Source: AC-32 sp963715575 (GTDB lineage: Bacteria; Actinomycetota; Thermoleophilia; Gaiellales; Gaiellaceae). From it: a stretch of 64,000 bases of DNA. The DNA is taken from NCBI GenBank assembly GCA_963715575.1, contig OY970250.1, positions 930,001 to 994,000 on the forward strand. The letters run 5' to 3'. Shown piece after piece: positions 1 through 9,311 of the stretch. Below the pieces are notes generated by a model, which saw only the letters and a list, made by a program, of their open reading frames with translations, had not been told where the DNA came from and ran no database searches. The position numbers and the translations under genes are program-made. Position 1 is the first letter of the stretch. Each line of letters starts with the position of its first letter.

Positions 1-889
1 AGTAGCCGTCGTAGCCGGTCTCGCCGCCGCTCAGCTCGCGGTAGGCGTCCTCGTCGTGGATCGCCTTGCCGACCGCGGCCTCGACCAGGCCCTCGGGATC
101 GAAGCGGGCCTTGAAATGGTGCAGCGAGTCGGCCTTGCCGCCCAGGCCGCCGCCGAGGTGGAAGCGCTCGTAGCCGTTCGCCTGGGCCCAGCGCGCGGCT
201 TCGAGCAGTACGAGCGTCGAGGAGCCGGTCTCACGGCCCTTGTCCGTCGTGCCGCTCAGGTGGTAATGCAGCCAGGGCGGGCTCGGCAGGCAGAGCGCGC
301 TGGCGACCACCTCGCCGTCGATGGCCGCGTCGATGCGGGCGAGTGGCAGCTCGCCCAAGCGCTCCCAGTAGGCGGGCTCGAAGAGGTAGAAGGGGTCGGC
401 GTCGATCCGGCGCATCGTGTCCTCGTAGAGCTCGACGAACCCGCCCAGGCCGTCGTGCTGTTCCACCGTCGCGCCGGCGTTCTCGGCCTTGCGCACCTTG
501 TTGCGGTGCTTGAAGTGCAGGCCGGCGAGCAGGTCACGCTCGTCCCCGAGCCGCCACGCGACCGTCGGCGCGAGCTGCTCGACGTGGATCGGGGCGCCCT
601 GCTGGTTCGCCAGCAACGGATGGAAGCGGACGAACGTCGAGACGAGGCCCCGCTCGCGCGCCCACTCCTCGTATGCGTCCCAGAAGCCCGGCCCGGTCGG
701 CCCGCCGTAGCCGTACGGCGTGACCACGTCGCTCGGGTCGTCGCGCTCGATGCCGGCGAAGTAGACGCCGTCGTGCTCGAGCAGGAACGGCCGGCCGCGG
801 TCGAGCAGCGCCGCGCTCTCGACGTAGGGCCGCCGGTAGTACGCGTCGAGCTCGAGCCCGTCCCACTCGGCGGGCGCGACCTCCCTCAC
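1..889 (-). CDS. FemAB/GNAT-like aminoacyl- or acyltransferase, 3' end missing
   Basis: About 296 residues are visible; the gene runs off the left edge. The protein begins VREVAPAEWDGLELDAYYRR and carries the acyltransferase-fold pattern of the FemAB / Acetyltransf_6 family: a KHRNKVRKAENAG segment near residue 125 and, later, a GSSTLVLLEAARWAQANG helix followed by HLGGGLGGKADSL, as in the second GNAT half of Fem-like proteins. Such proteins transfer amino acids or acyl groups to cell-wall precursors or glycans (family knowledge). The GTG start at 889 overlaps the stop of the sugar transferase gene (GTGA), so it is the last visible gene of the glycan operon. The substrate is unknown; aminoacylation of a glycan is an inference from the neighbours. 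Confidence 0.8.
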   Translation of the reverse strand, partial: MREVAPAEWDGLELDAYYRRPYVESAALLDRGRPFLLEHDGVYFAGIERDDPSDVVTPYGYGGPTGPGFWDAYEEWARERGLVSTFVRFHPLLANQQGAPIHVEQLAPTVAWRLGDERDLLAGLHFKHRNKVRKAENAGATVEQHDGLGGFVELYEDTMRRIDADPFYLFEPAYWERLGELPLARIDAAIDGEVVASALCLPSPPWLHYHLSGTTDKGRETGSSTLVLLEAARWAQANGYERFHLGGGLGGKADSLHHFKARFDPEGLVEAAVGKAIHDEDAYRELSGGETGYDGY

Positions 890-1518
890 TCGCCGCTCCG
901 CTTGGCGCGCTCGATGTTGAGCGTGTCCTCGACCGGCTCCGGCTCGGGGCGGCCGAGCTGCGTGAAGGTCATCAGCACGATCCGCGCGTCGAGCCTGAGC
1001 GACCAGTTGTCGACGTACCAGGCGTCGAGGCGGAAGCGCTCCTCCCACGGGATCTCGTCGCGGCCCATCACCTGGGCCCAGCCGGTGATCCCGGGCTTCA
1101 CGTCCAGGCGGCGGCGATCGCCGGGCTCGTAGTTGGCGACCTGCTCGACGAGGTCCGGACGCGGGCCGACGAGGCTCATCTGGCCTCGCAGCACGTTCCA
1201 AAGCTGCGGCAGCTCGTCGAGGCTCGTGCGCCGCAGGAAGCGGCCGCTGCGCGTGATCCGCGGGTCGTTCGGCAGCAGGCCGAACGGATCGTCACTGAGC
1301 TGCAGCTCGCGCCCGAGCTCGACCGCGTTCGGGACCATCGTGCGGAACTTGAGCATCGAGAACGGCTCCGCGCCCTTGCCGGCTCGGCGCTGGCGGAAGA
1401 TCACTGGCCGGCCCGACTCGAGCACGATCCAGAGCGCGAGCCCGGCGAAGAGGGGCGAGAGCAGTACGAGCCCGAGCGCAGCGAGGAGCCGGTCGAGCAG
1501 CCACTTCACGGCTCTCAC
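886..1518 (-). CDS. Bacterial sugar transferase (polyprenyl-phosphate phosphoglycosyl transferase)
   Basis: A 210-residue monotopic phosphoglycosyl transferase catalytic domain. One hydrophobic segment (about residues 11-32) is followed by the family hallmarks KFRTM (57-61), DELPQLWNVL (101-110), GPRP (118-121) and KPGITGWAQV (141-150). The family moves a sugar-1-phosphate from a nucleotide sugar to undecaprenyl phosphate, the first membrane step of glycan assembly. It has only the short catalytic form, without the N-terminal four-helix region of WbaP-like enzymes. I chose the GTG at 1518, not the longer open frame, because it overlaps the preceding stop as GTGA and begins right before the membrane segment. 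It likely initiates the repeat unit built by the neighbouring glycosyltransferases. Confidence 0.93.
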   Translation of the reverse strand: MRAVKWLLDRLLAALGLVLLSPLFAGLALWIVLESGRPVIFRQRRAGKGAEPFSMLKFRTMVPNAVELGRELQLSDDPFGLLPNDPRITRSGRFLRRTSLDELPQLWNVLRGQMSLVGPRPDLVEQVANYEPGDRRRLDVKPGITGWAQVMGRDEIPWEERFRLDAWYVDNWSLRLDARIVLMTFTQLGRPEPEPVEDTLNIERAKRSGE

Positions 1519-2606
1519 CCGGCGACCTCGCGGTAGACCGCCTCGTGGGCTGACGCCGCCGCGTCCCACGTCAACATCTGCCGAGCTTTCTGCGCTCCTT
1601 CATAGGCTTTCGCCAGCTCCGGCTCGTCGAGCAGCTCCCGAAGAGCGGCGGCGAAAGCCTGAGGCTCCTCCGGCGGCACGATCCTTCCCGCCCCGAACTC
1701 GCGGATCGCGTCGGGGAGGCCGCCGACGTCGGTCACCACCGCCGGCCGCCCGTGGCCGAGCGCCGTGGCGAGCACGCCGGAGCTGTCGATCTTGCGGTAC
1801 GGCAAGGCCACGAGCGTAGCTTCGGCCATCAGGCGCGGAATCGCCTCGTCCGGCAGGAAGCCGAGCCGCCACTCCACGCGGTCGGCGACGCCGAGCCCCG
1901 CCGCCAGGCGCTGCAGCGGTTCGACCGGATCGAGCGGGTCGCCCGCGACGACGAGCCGCGCGTCGGGAACCTCGCCCAGCGCGCGCAGGAGCACGTCGAG
2001 GCCCTTGTACTCGCGGATGAGGCCGAAGAAGAGGATCGTCCGGCCGCTCGGCGGCGTGGTCTCGAGGGCGCTCTCGAAGACCGGGTGCTGAATCCGCACG
2101 AGCTTCTCACGCGGCACCCCGGTCGCCGCCAGCTGCTCGACCGCGCGCTCGGACTGCACGATCACCCGCGCCGCCAGCGCCAGCGCCTCGCTCCAGGCGA
2201 CGGCGTTCCGCTCGCGCCGGGGCAGGACATCGTGCGCGGTCAGGACGAGCGGTGCCCGCAGCCGCCGCAGCCAGTGCAGGTCGTAACGCGGGATCGCGAG
2301 CCACTGCACGTGCGCCACGTCCGGGTCGAGCTTCTGCACCCGCCGCAGCAGCCGTGCCGCGCTCGGCGCATACTCGAGGCCCTTCAGCACGAGGCGGGCG
2401 CGCGAGCGCGGGGCGCGCCGGACGAGCCGCGACGAGAGCGGCAGGAAGATCTCCTCGCGCCGGTAGCCCTCGGGCTCGGGCACGTCGCCGTGGGTGAAGG
2501 GCGCGGTCAGCAGCGTGACGTCATGCCCGCGCCGGGCGAGCGCCGAGGCGAGCGCGTGGTCGTAGGGCACCGTGAAGCTCGGCGGGTCGAGCAGCGCGAT
2601 CCGCAT
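1515..2606 (-). CDS. Glycosyltransferase, GT4 family
   Basis: A 363-residue GT-B fold glycosyltransferase starting MRIALLDPPSFTVPYDHALA. The C-terminal half shows the GT4 nucleotide-sugar site: FFGLIREYKGLDVLLRAL, then SSGVLATALGHGRPAVVTD and GGLPDAIREFGAG, with the usual conserved glutamate position of the EX7E motif not clearly matched. It is cytoplasmic and should add a sugar to the lipid-linked glycan. The start ATG at 2606 shares one base with the stop of the upstream ATP-grasp gene (TGATG). Donor and acceptor sugars cannot be told from sequence. Confidence 0.88.
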   Translation of the reverse strand: MRIALLDPPSFTVPYDHALASALARRGHDVTLLTAPFTHGDVPEPEGYRREEIFLPLSSRLVRRAPRSRARLVLKGLEYAPSAARLLRRVQKLDPDVAHVQWLAIPRYDLHWLRRLRAPLVLTAHDVLPRRERNAVAWSEALALAARVIVQSERAVEQLAATGVPREKLVRIQHPVFESALETTPPSGRTILFFGLIREYKGLDVLLRALGEVPDARLVVAGDPLDPVEPLQRLAAGLGVADRVEWRLGFLPDEAIPRLMAEATLVALPYRKIDSSGVLATALGHGRPAVVTDVGGLPDAIREFGAGRIVPPEEPQAFAAALRELLDEPELAKAYEGAQKARQMLTWDAAASAHEAVYREVAG

Positions 2607-3754
2607 CAGGTGATTTTTGAGCGCGCGTAGGCCGGCACGCCCAGCGCCGGCAGCGGGTCGTCCGCCGCGAACACGCCGCGCACCTTGTGCCGCTGGAGAT
2701 AGGGGCGCGCCCAGCCGGCAGGCGTCAGCTCGCGCCGCCTCGCCATCTGCAGCGAGACCGACAGGTCCTTCGCGAAGAACGCCCACCAGAGCTCCCGCTG
2801 CAGGTCGACTGGCTCCGGCTCGGGCCTGCCGCAGAGGTCGTCGTACGCGATCCGGGCCATGTCGAGGTGACGGGTCATCGCGACCCCGGCCCACATCGGC
2901 ACGCGGGTGTTCACCTCGAGCAGCTTGAAGTCGCCGTCACGCCGGTCATGGGCGAACTCGACCTGAGCGAAGCCCTGGTAGCCCGCGCTCTCGAGCAGGC
3001 GCAGCCCGAGCTCGCGCACGCGTGGCTGCGGAGTCGTCCGGAAGACGGCGCTCGTGCCGAAGTGGAGCGGGCCCTGGCGCACCTTGACGCCGGTCGCCGT
3101 GGCCAGCGGGCGCCCGCTGCGGCTGAGGTAGGCGAACAGCGACCAGATCCCGTCCTCGGAGTCGGGCACGAGCTCCTGGACGACCGTGTCGAAATCGCGC
3201 TCCTTCGCCCGCTTCCACTGCGCGACCAGCTCGTCCGGCGTCTGCGCGACCAGCACCTTCTCGCCGAAGGAGCCGGCGAAGTGCTGGCCCTCGACCGGCT
3301 TGAGCAGGAACGGCGGCCGCAGGTCCAGCGAGCGCAGCGTGTCGATCGAGTCCGCCTCGACGGTGCGCGGAGCGTCGACCCCGGCCCGCTGGGCTTCCTG
3401 CGGCAGCGTCGCCTTGTGCCGGAGGCGGCGCGCGGCGTCGGGGTCGGCGGGCAGCGGCAGCTCGTACAGCTCGCCGACTTCATCCCAGTGGCGCAGGACG
3501 AGCTCGACGTGATCGTCGCGCTCCGGGAGCAGCACCGGCTTGACCTCGCCCTGGGCGGCCGCGCGCAGCGCTTTCAGCACGGCCTCGTCACCCTGCGCGC
3601 GGTGCACCTCGCCGAGGTAGCGCGAGCGCGTCCCGAACTCGTGCGGGTGCATCGTGATCCCGGTCACCGGCACGCCGCGGCGGCCGAGGCTGCGCGCGAA
3701 CGAGAGCCCGGCCCAGAGCAGGCCGAGCACGACTGCGGGCCGCTCAGCCGGCAA
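2606..3754 (-). CDS. ATP-grasp ligase-like protein in glycan operon (copy 1)
   Basis: A 382-residue protein with an N-terminal Rossmann-like pre-ATP-grasp domain (VVLGLLWAGLSFARSLGRRG) and an ATP-grasp domain containing PPFLLKPVEGQHF (candidate ATP-binding lysine) and FKLLEVNTRVPMWAGVA (acidic/Asn metal-binding strand ending EVN). The family forms amide or ester bonds between a carboxylate and an amine through an acyl phosphate. It belongs to the type often found in polysaccharide clusters, including D-aspartate-ligase-like enzymes. The start is TTG at 3754, 11 bases inside the upstream GT gene; GAGG lies 6 bases before it. GTG at 3730 is a less likely alternative. I infer it modifies the glycan or its linker with an amino-acid-like group. 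Confidence 0.82.
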   Translation of the reverse strand: MPAERPAVVLGLLWAGLSFARSLGRRGVPVTGITMHPHEFGTRSRYLGEVHRAQGDEAVLKALRAAAQGEVKPVLLPERDDHVELVLRHWDEVGELYELPLPADPDAARRLRHKATLPQEAQRAGVDAPRTVEADSIDTLRSLDLRPPFLLKPVEGQHFAGSFGEKVLVAQTPDELVAQWKRAKERDFDTVVQELVPDSEDGIWSLFAYLSRSGRPLATATGVKVRQGPLHFGTSAVFRTTPQPRVRELGLRLLESAGYQGFAQVEFAHDRRDGDFKLLEVNTRVPMWAGVAMTRHLDMARIAYDDLCGRPEPEPVDLQRELWWAFFAKDLSVSLQMARRRELTPAGWARPYLQRHKVRGVFAADDPLPALGVPAYARSKIT

Positions 3755-4754
3755 GCGCGTCCTCGTAGGCCTGGATCGTCAGGTCGGTGACCGCGGGCCA
3801 GGTGAAGTGCTCGCGGATGCGCTCGCGGCCCGCCACGCCCATCCGGGCACGCAGCTCGGCATCGCCGAGCAGGCGCTCGAGCGCGGCCCGTAGCGCCCCG
3901 ACGTTGCGCGGCGGCACGAGTAGCCCGGTCTCGCCGTCGACGACGAGGTCGAGCAGCCCGCCGACCGCGCTCGCGACCACCGGCCTGCTCGCCGCCATCG
4001 CCTCCGCGCAGGCGACGCCGAAGCCCTCCCGGTGCGACGGCACCGCCACCACGGCCGCCCGCTCGTACAGCGGCGGCAGCTCGTGGTGCGGCACGAACCC
4101 GAGCGCCTCCGGCACCTGCGCCCGCAGCGGCCCGTCGCCCGCAACGGTCAGCTTCATCCCCTCCGCGGCCTGCACGAGCTCGAGGATGCCCTTCTCCGGC
4201 GAGAGCCGCCCGACGAACAGGACTTCCGGCGGCTCGGCCGGCTCGCTGACCCGATCCGGCAGCTCGACCGCGCTCGGAATCACCCGCACCTCGCCGGCCC
4301 CGAGCTCGCGGGCCGACTCGGCGAGCGCGTTCGAGGCGCAGATGACGAGCCGCGCACGCGAGAGCACGCGCCGCGCCAGCCCGCGCATCCGCCGCGCCAG
4401 CTCGACGTCGGTCCCCCAGAGCTGCACCACGAACGGCTTGCCCGTTGCCAGCGCGACCGCGCCCGAGGGCAGCCAGTGCGCGTGCACGAGGTCGGCGTCG
4501 CGCGCCGCCCGCCGAGCCGCCTGCGCAAATGAGCCGAGCATCGCCGGCACGAGCGCCGCCTTCCAGGGCGAGCGCTTGAGGTTGCCCATCACGCCCGAGC
4601 CGTAGGCGATGCCGAAGTGGCGGAACGAGCTCGGCGAGACGACCTCGACCTCGACCCCGCGCTCGCGCAGCTGCTCGACCGCGTCGGCGACGAAGTTCCC
4701 GGCCGGGTCGCCCTCGTAGCGCGGATACGAGGTCGTCAGCACGACCACCTTCAT
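3744..4754 (-). CDS. Glycosyltransferase, GT4 family
   Basis: A 336-residue GT-B enzyme, complete from MKVVVLTTSYPRYEGDPAGN to a C-terminal helix. It shows the N-terminal DLVHAHWLPSG and QLWGTDVELA region and the GT4 donor site VLFVGRLSPEKGILELV, PSHREGFGVACAEAMA (the E-x7-E motif) and GLLVPPRNVGAL. It transfers a sugar from a nucleotide donor to the growing glycan in the cytoplasm. The ATG overlaps the O-antigen-ligase stop as ATGA, so translation is coupled. It is the best-conserved GT4 in the operon. Confidence 0.93.
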   Translation of the reverse strand: MKVVVLTTSYPRYEGDPAGNFVADAVEQLRERGVEVEVVSPSSFRHFGIAYGSGVMGNLKRSPWKAALVPAMLGSFAQAARRAARDADLVHAHWLPSGAVALATGKPFVVQLWGTDVELARRMRGLARRVLSRARLVICASNALAESARELGAGEVRVIPSAVELPDRVSEPAEPPEVLFVGRLSPEKGILELVQAAEGMKLTVAGDGPLRAQVPEALGFVPHHELPPLYERAAVVAVPSHREGFGVACAEAMAASRPVVASAVGGLLDLVVDGETGLLVPPRNVGALRAALERLLGDAELRARMGVAGRERIREHFTWPAVTDLTIQAYEDALAG

Positions 4755-6067
4755 CGCTGCGAGAAGACAGCAGGAGTCGCCAGCACCAGCATCACGAAGA
4801 CGTAGAAATAGAGGAACGGGATCGTCAGGTAGAAGGCGTTCGAGGCCAGCGTCCCCGCGAGCGCGGCGGTCATCCCCCACGAGAGCGGCCGCAGCCGCGC
4901 AGCCAGCGGGTTGCCGGCCGCGGCGAGCGCCTCTCCGAGCCGCCGGGCCACCCGCAAGCGCACGAACAGCCACCAGAGGAAGACCGCGAACAGCGCCGCG
5001 CCGACGAGCCCGCCCTCGACGATCAGCATCACGTAGTAGGAGTGCGGCCCCCAGTTCGTCTTGCCGGTGACGAACTCGTAGTAGACCGAGAAGTTGTTGA
5101 AGCCGAGGCCGAAGAGCGGATGCTGGTGCAGCACCTGTGGGATGAAGTCGTAGACGCCGAGATGCGCGCTGGTCGAGCTGCCGCCGGTCTGGATCCGCGA
5201 GCGGATCACGACGCTGAAGAAGTGCCGGCGGTGGTAGAGCTCGAAGGCAACCGGGATCGCGACGAGCCCGAGCGGCAGCAGCGCCAACCGCGAGAAGAGC
5301 AGTCGTCGATAGGGGATCAGCAGCACGATCGCGCCGACGATCAGGCCGAGCAGGCCGCTGCGCGAGAGCGTCGCCAGCTCGGCGAGCAGCAGGAAGCCGA
5401 TCAGCACCGCGAGCGGCGTCCGCAGCCGATGGCCGCGCTCGAGCCGCAGGTAGAGCGGAGAGAGGATCAGGATCGGCAGCAGCAGCTCGATCGCCAGGTG
5501 GTTCGGGTCGCCGGTGAGCGCGTTCGGCCGGTAGACGCTCGAGCCGTTGACTGCGCCGTAGATGTTGATCTGGCTCGCGCCGTGCGTCAGCGGCTGCAGC
5601 ACGACCGAGTCGAGGTTGTGCCCCGCCTGCGCGACCAGCAGCTGCAGGATCCCGTAGGCGCCGTTGAAGGCGATCCCGCCCAGGAACCAGGCGAGCGTGC
5701 GCCAGTAGAAGGCGAGCGGCTTCCGCGCCAGGTAGATCACGCCGACGACCAGGAAGCCGAAGTGCAACAGCCACTTCGTCAGCCCTTTCACGAACTGGTC
5801 GAGCGCCTGGCCGGTCTCGAGGTTGAAGAAGCCGATCAGGTAGACGAGCAGGAAGGCCGCGAGGAAGGCGAGCAGCACCGCGGCCGTGCGCGGCGCGGGC
5901 CGGCCGCCGCGGCCGAGCCGGTCGAGCGCGTAGAAGAGCAGGAAGCCGCCGGCGGTCAGGTCGGCCAGGAAGACCGAGCCCGCCGCGTTCCACTGCACCT
6001 TGGCGAACGTGCACGTGAAGACGGCCGCGAGAAAGAAGAACGGGACGAGCCTCGACTCTCGCGTCAC
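4751..6067 (-). CDS. O-antigen ligase / Wzy-type polymerase (first copy)
   Basis: A 438-residue multi-pass membrane protein with about ten hydrophobic segments and a large extracytoplasmic loop in the last third that includes HQHPLFGLGFNNFSVYYEF and GPHSYYVMLIVEGGLVGA. This H/GxGxNxF loop followed by HNxYL-like residues is typical of the O-antigen ligase / polymerase superfamily (Wzy_C), which joins lipid-linked repeat units or attaches them to an acceptor. It starts at GTG 6067, overlapping the next stop as GTGA. A second family member lies at 22714-24255. Whether this one polymerises or ligates cannot be decided from sequence. Confidence 0.88.
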   Translation of the reverse strand: MTRESRLVPFFFLAAVFTCTFAKVQWNAAGSVFLADLTAGGFLLFYALDRLGRGGRPAPRTAAVLLAFLAAFLLVYLIGFFNLETGQALDQFVKGLTKWLLHFGFLVVGVIYLARKPLAFYWRTLAWFLGGIAFNGAYGILQLLVAQAGHNLDSVVLQPLTHGASQINIYGAVNGSSVYRPNALTGDPNHLAIELLLPILILSPLYLRLERGHRLRTPLAVLIGFLLLAELATLSRSGLLGLIVGAIVLLIPYRRLLFSRLALLPLGLVAIPVAFELYHRRHFFSVVIRSRIQTGGSSTSAHLGVYDFIPQVLHQHPLFGLGFNNFSVYYEFVTGKTNWGPHSYYVMLIVEGGLVGAALFAVFLWWLFVRLRVARRLGEALAAAGNPLAARLRPLSWGMTAALAGTLASNAFYLTIPFLYFYVFVMLVLATPAVFSQR

Positions 6068-7314
6068 TCGAGGCTCCAGAGCAGCTCGGCCAGCTCCTCG
6101 ACGCGGGTCGTGCGCGAGAGCCGCTTGCGCTGCTCGTCGCTCAGGTAGCCGTTCGCCAGCTGCCCGGCCTGCCAGCGAGCGTGGAGGCCGACGAGCGCCT
6201 CGCGCAGGCCGTCCTCGTCCTCGGGTGCGACCACCACGCCCGCGCCGGTCTCGCGCACGAGCTGAGCCGCGACGCCGTCGGTCGGCACCGCTGCGAGGAT
6301 CGGCCGCTCGGCGGCGAGGTACTCGAAGATCTTCCCGCTCGGCACGACCTTGCCCCGGCCGGCAGCCTCGGGCAGCAGCAGTAGGTTCGCCTCCGAGTCG
6401 CGCTGCAGCTCGAGCGCGCGCCGGTGCGGCAGGTAGTCGAGCAGCTCGAGCCTCTCACCCAGGTCGAGCTCCTGCACCCACTCGCGGTCGACCGAGCGAA
6501 AGTCGCCGACGAAGCGCGCGACCACGTCCTCGAGCCCGGACGAGGCCAGCGCGGAGAGGAACGCGCGCGGGTTGCGCTTGCCGAAGAAGCTGCCGGTGTG
6601 CGTGATCCGGAAGCGGTCGCCCGGGTGGTACTCGAGCCCGAGGAAGTCGTCGAAGTCGCTCCCGTTCGGGATCACGCGCACGGGACCGGCCGGGTCGTAG
6701 GCGCGGAGCTCGTCCGCGATCGCGTCCGAGACGGCGACGATCCCGTCGGCCCTGTTCGCCACGAGGCGCACCACGCGCTCGAGCGCCTTCTCCTTGGCCT
6801 GCACGGTCTTGCGCTCGAAGCGGCGGTCGGCGTTCTGGACGAGTGAGTCGCGCTGGTCGGCGACCCACGGCAAGCCGGTGAGCCGCTTGACCGCCGCGCC
6901 GATCAAGTTCATGGAGAGCGGCGGGCTGGTCGTGATCACGGCGTCGATGCCCTCGCTCTTGACGATGCGCATCGCGGCGGGGATCGCGGTCGGCGCCCAC
7001 GTGACGCTCGCGTCCGGGAGCAGCAGGCCCCGGCCCAGCACCCGCGCCTTGGCCAGGGCGAGGTCGAACCCCTCGAGCGTGCGCAGCTCCTCCGAGGGCA
7101 GTCTCGCCTTCGGGCCGAGGTAGCGCGCGCGATGGACGAACGCCTGCGTCGGCGGCCGCAGCTCGTCGTCCCGGTGCAGCCATTTCGGGTCGTCAGGCGC
7201 GAGCACGTGCGTCTCGATTCCGAGCGCGGGCAGGTGCGTCGCCAGCTTCAGCGGGCGCTGGACGCCACCGCCGCCGGCAGGCGGGAAGTACATGGTGATG
7301 AGCAGGACTTTCAC
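6064..7314 (-). CDS. Glycosyltransferase, GT4 (WcaI-like)
   Basis: A 416-residue glycosyltransferase. The N-terminus VKVLLITMYFPPAGGGGVQR is the classical GT4 acceptor-domain start with a glycine-rich loop. The middle has AVITTSPPLSMNLIGAAVKR and PWVADQRDSL, and the donor domain contains VRVIPNGSDFDDF and PSGKIFEYLAAERPILAAVP, close to the WcaI / FucNAc-transferase subgroup. The GTG at 7314 overlaps the upstream stop (GTGA). It acts in the cytoplasm on the lipid-linked glycan; the sugar is unknown. Confidence 0.9.
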   Translation of the reverse strand: MKVLLITMYFPPAGGGGVQRPLKLATHLPALGIETHVLAPDDPKWLHRDDELRPPTQAFVHRARYLGPKARLPSEELRTLEGFDLALAKARVLGRGLLLPDASVTWAPTAIPAAMRIVKSEGIDAVITTSPPLSMNLIGAAVKRLTGLPWVADQRDSLVQNADRRFERKTVQAKEKALERVVRLVANRADGIVAVSDAIADELRAYDPAGPVRVIPNGSDFDDFLGLEYHPGDRFRITHTGSFFGKRNPRAFLSALASSGLEDVVARFVGDFRSVDREWVQELDLGERLELLDYLPHRRALELQRDSEANLLLLPEAAGRGKVVPSGKIFEYLAAERPILAAVPTDGVAAQLVRETGAGVVVAPEDEDGLREALVGLHARWQAGQLANGYLSDEQRKRLSRTTRVEELAELLWSLE

Positions 7315-9311
7315 GGGATCCGGTACAGAACGTAACGCGAGCCGGAGTACACACGCGGCAGGCGGAAGGAGACCCGGCCGACCCGGGCACGGTCGACCAG
7401 CAGCCAGTGCGCGCCGTAGCGCCGGGCGAGCGAGAGCGGGCCCTCGTCGCGGAAGAAGCGCAGGGCGTCCTTGCGGCGGGCCGACGGCCGGTTGGCGCGC
7501 GTATCGGCGACGTGCGTCGTGGGAGCGGCGTTGACGTAGACCGGAGCGAAGGCCCCGAGCTCGTAGGCGGTCAGCGGGTCGGAGAAGACCACGTCGCCCC
7601 GCGGCACCTCGCGGCGGACGGCGGAGACGAGCTTCTCCGGCAGCCCGAGCCGCGCGCTCGAGGGTCGCGTCCAGTGCGAGTAGCCGTGCACCGCCACCGG
7701 CAGCAGGAAGAGCGCGACCGCCGAGGCGGCCACGAGCGGGAGGCCCTGCACCTGCGGGATCCGGCGCCCGAAGATCGCGGCCGCGAGCAATACAGCGACC
7801 GTCGCGCCGAAGCTGAGCCAGGTCAGCCAGCTCGGCGAGCCGTCCACCAGCCGGTAGGGCACGCCGAAGTCGCCGGGCCAGGCCAGCTGCAGCGCGATTC
7901 CGGCCGCGAGCGCAACCGGCAGCAGCCACAGGCGCAGGAAGCCCGCGAGCACGAGCATCCCGCCGACGAGCACGAACGGCCGCGGCGCGAAGCCGATGAT
8001 CCGCCGCGCCTGCGAGATCGAGATCGCGTCGGCGAAGTGTGGGAAGACGAACGGCAGCAAGGTGACCGTGAAGGTCGCCAGCATTGCTCCGAGCACGTAG
8101 GCGGCCCACATCCGCCGGTGCGCGAAGACGGCCAGCGGCAGCACCAGCAGCGAGGCGACGGCGATCGCGCCCGCGCGGCCGTAGAGCTCGGGCGCGAGCC
8201 GGTAGCTGTGCTGGCTGAAAACGTCCAGCTCGTTCCCGTAACCGGCGAAGGCGCGGTTCAGCTCGACGCTCGACGGGCTGTGCGAGGCGGTCTCGCGGAC
8301 GATCGGCAGGAGCCACGCGACGACCAGGCCGGCCGGGACGACGATCGCGGCCAGCGCGGCGCCGATGTGCTTCACGTCATGGCGCTGGTCGAGCAGCGCG
8401 CGCACGGCCAGGAAGCCGACGAGCCCGATCGCGACCAGCACCGAGTAGCTCGGGTGGATCAGGGTCATCGCCAGGGATGCGGCCGCAACCGAGGCGAGCC
8501 GAGCGCCCGACGGCTCGCGGACGTACGTGAAGACGAGCGCGAGCAGCGCGGGCAGGATCAGCGTGCGCGAGGCGGTCGCCGGCAGGGCCATCGACTCGTA
8601 CGCCCCGCCGTGTCCGGAGGCGAGCCCGAGCAGCGCGAACTGGGCGAGCGCGGTCGCGACGCCGGCCCAGCGCGAGGCGAACAGCGCCGTCCCGGCCTCG
8701 TAGACGAGCACGAACGAGAGCGGCAGGAGCACCGTCGGCAGGTGCAGGAAGGCGGAGGGCGCGCCGACGCCGGCCAGCTTCGCGATCACGGCCACGGCCG
8801 CGTGCCAGAGCGGGAAGGCGTAGCCCGGATGCAGGCCGCCGTCGGCGAACTCGTCCACCGAGCGCAGCGAGAGGTCGTGCAGGGCGAGCAGCTTCTGCAC
8901 GCGCGCGAGGTGGAAGAAGGCGTCGCCGTCGTAGCCGGAGACCCACCAGAGCGTGATCCCGGCCACGAGGCCGGCGACGATCATCCAGAGCGTCCAGAAC
9001 GAGGAGCCTCCCTTCTGCCGGGCCGCGAACGGCGCGGCCGCGAGCGCGGCGACCAGCAGCAGCACGAGCGTCAGCCACAGCGACGCGTGCACCGCGAACA
9101 TCACCGCCGTCGCGCCGAAGAGGATCGCCATCGTCCACGCCAGCGCGCCGGCGAACCCGCGCACGCCGAGCGCCCGGCTGAGGAATGCCCCGGGGATCAG
9201 GAAGCAGAGCGTCGCCGCGCCCAGCCGCAGGCCGAGGCCGAAGCCGCTGGCCGGCAGCAGCCGGGAGAGCGCCAGCAGCGCCGGCGCGAACAGCCAGGCG
9301 CGCAGCTTCAC
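7311..9311 (-). CDS. Large polytopic membrane protein, GT-C-like (DUF6541-type)
   Basis: A 666-residue membrane protein with roughly 13-14 hydrophobic helices and a soluble C-terminal domain of about 130 residues. In the first long loop it has GYDGDAFFHLARVQKLL, an acidic pair followed by FHL that resembles the catalytic loop of GT-C glycosyltransferases using polyprenyl-phosphate sugars (for example DUF6541 proteins). The C-terminal part includes VVFSDPLTAYELGAF and is probably exported. The GTG start overlaps the stop of the ATP-grasp gene. I infer it adds a sugar outside the membrane during glycan maturation. GT activity is not proven by sequence alone; it could be a structural membrane partner. 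Confidence 0.72.
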   Translation of the reverse strand: MKLRAWLFAPALLALSRLLPASGFGLGLRLGAATLCFLIPGAFLSRALGVRGFAGALAWTMAILFGATAVMFAVHASLWLTLVLLLVAALAAAPFAARQKGGSSFWTLWMIVAGLVAGITLWWVSGYDGDAFFHLARVQKLLALHDLSLRSVDEFADGGLHPGYAFPLWHAAVAVIAKLAGVGAPSAFLHLPTVLLPLSFVLVYEAGTALFASRWAGVATALAQFALLGLASGHGGAYESMALPATASRTLILPALLALVFTYVREPSGARLASVAAASLAMTLIHPSYSVLVAIGLVGFLAVRALLDQRHDVKHIGAALAAIVVPAGLVVAWLLPIVRETASHSPSSVELNRAFAGYGNELDVFSQHSYRLAPELYGRAGAIAVASLLVLPLAVFAHRRMWAAYVLGAMLATFTVTLLPFVFPHFADAISISQARRIIGFAPRPFVLVGGMLVLAGFLRLWLLPVALAAGIALQLAWPGDFGVPYRLVDGSPSWLTWLSFGATVAVLLAAAIFGRRIPQVQGLPLVAASAVALFLLPVAVHGYSHWTRPSSARLGLPEKLVSAVRREVPRGDVVFSDPLTAYELGAFAPVYVNAAPTTHVADTRANRPSARRKDALRFFRDEGPLSLARRYGAHWLLVDRARVGRVSFRLPRVYSGSRYVLYRIP

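Noticed and set aside
56..1132. 358-codon open frame on the plus strand at the left edge
   Set aside because: It spans the complement of two genes with good motifs (FemAB-like and sugar transferase) and has no recognisable domain.
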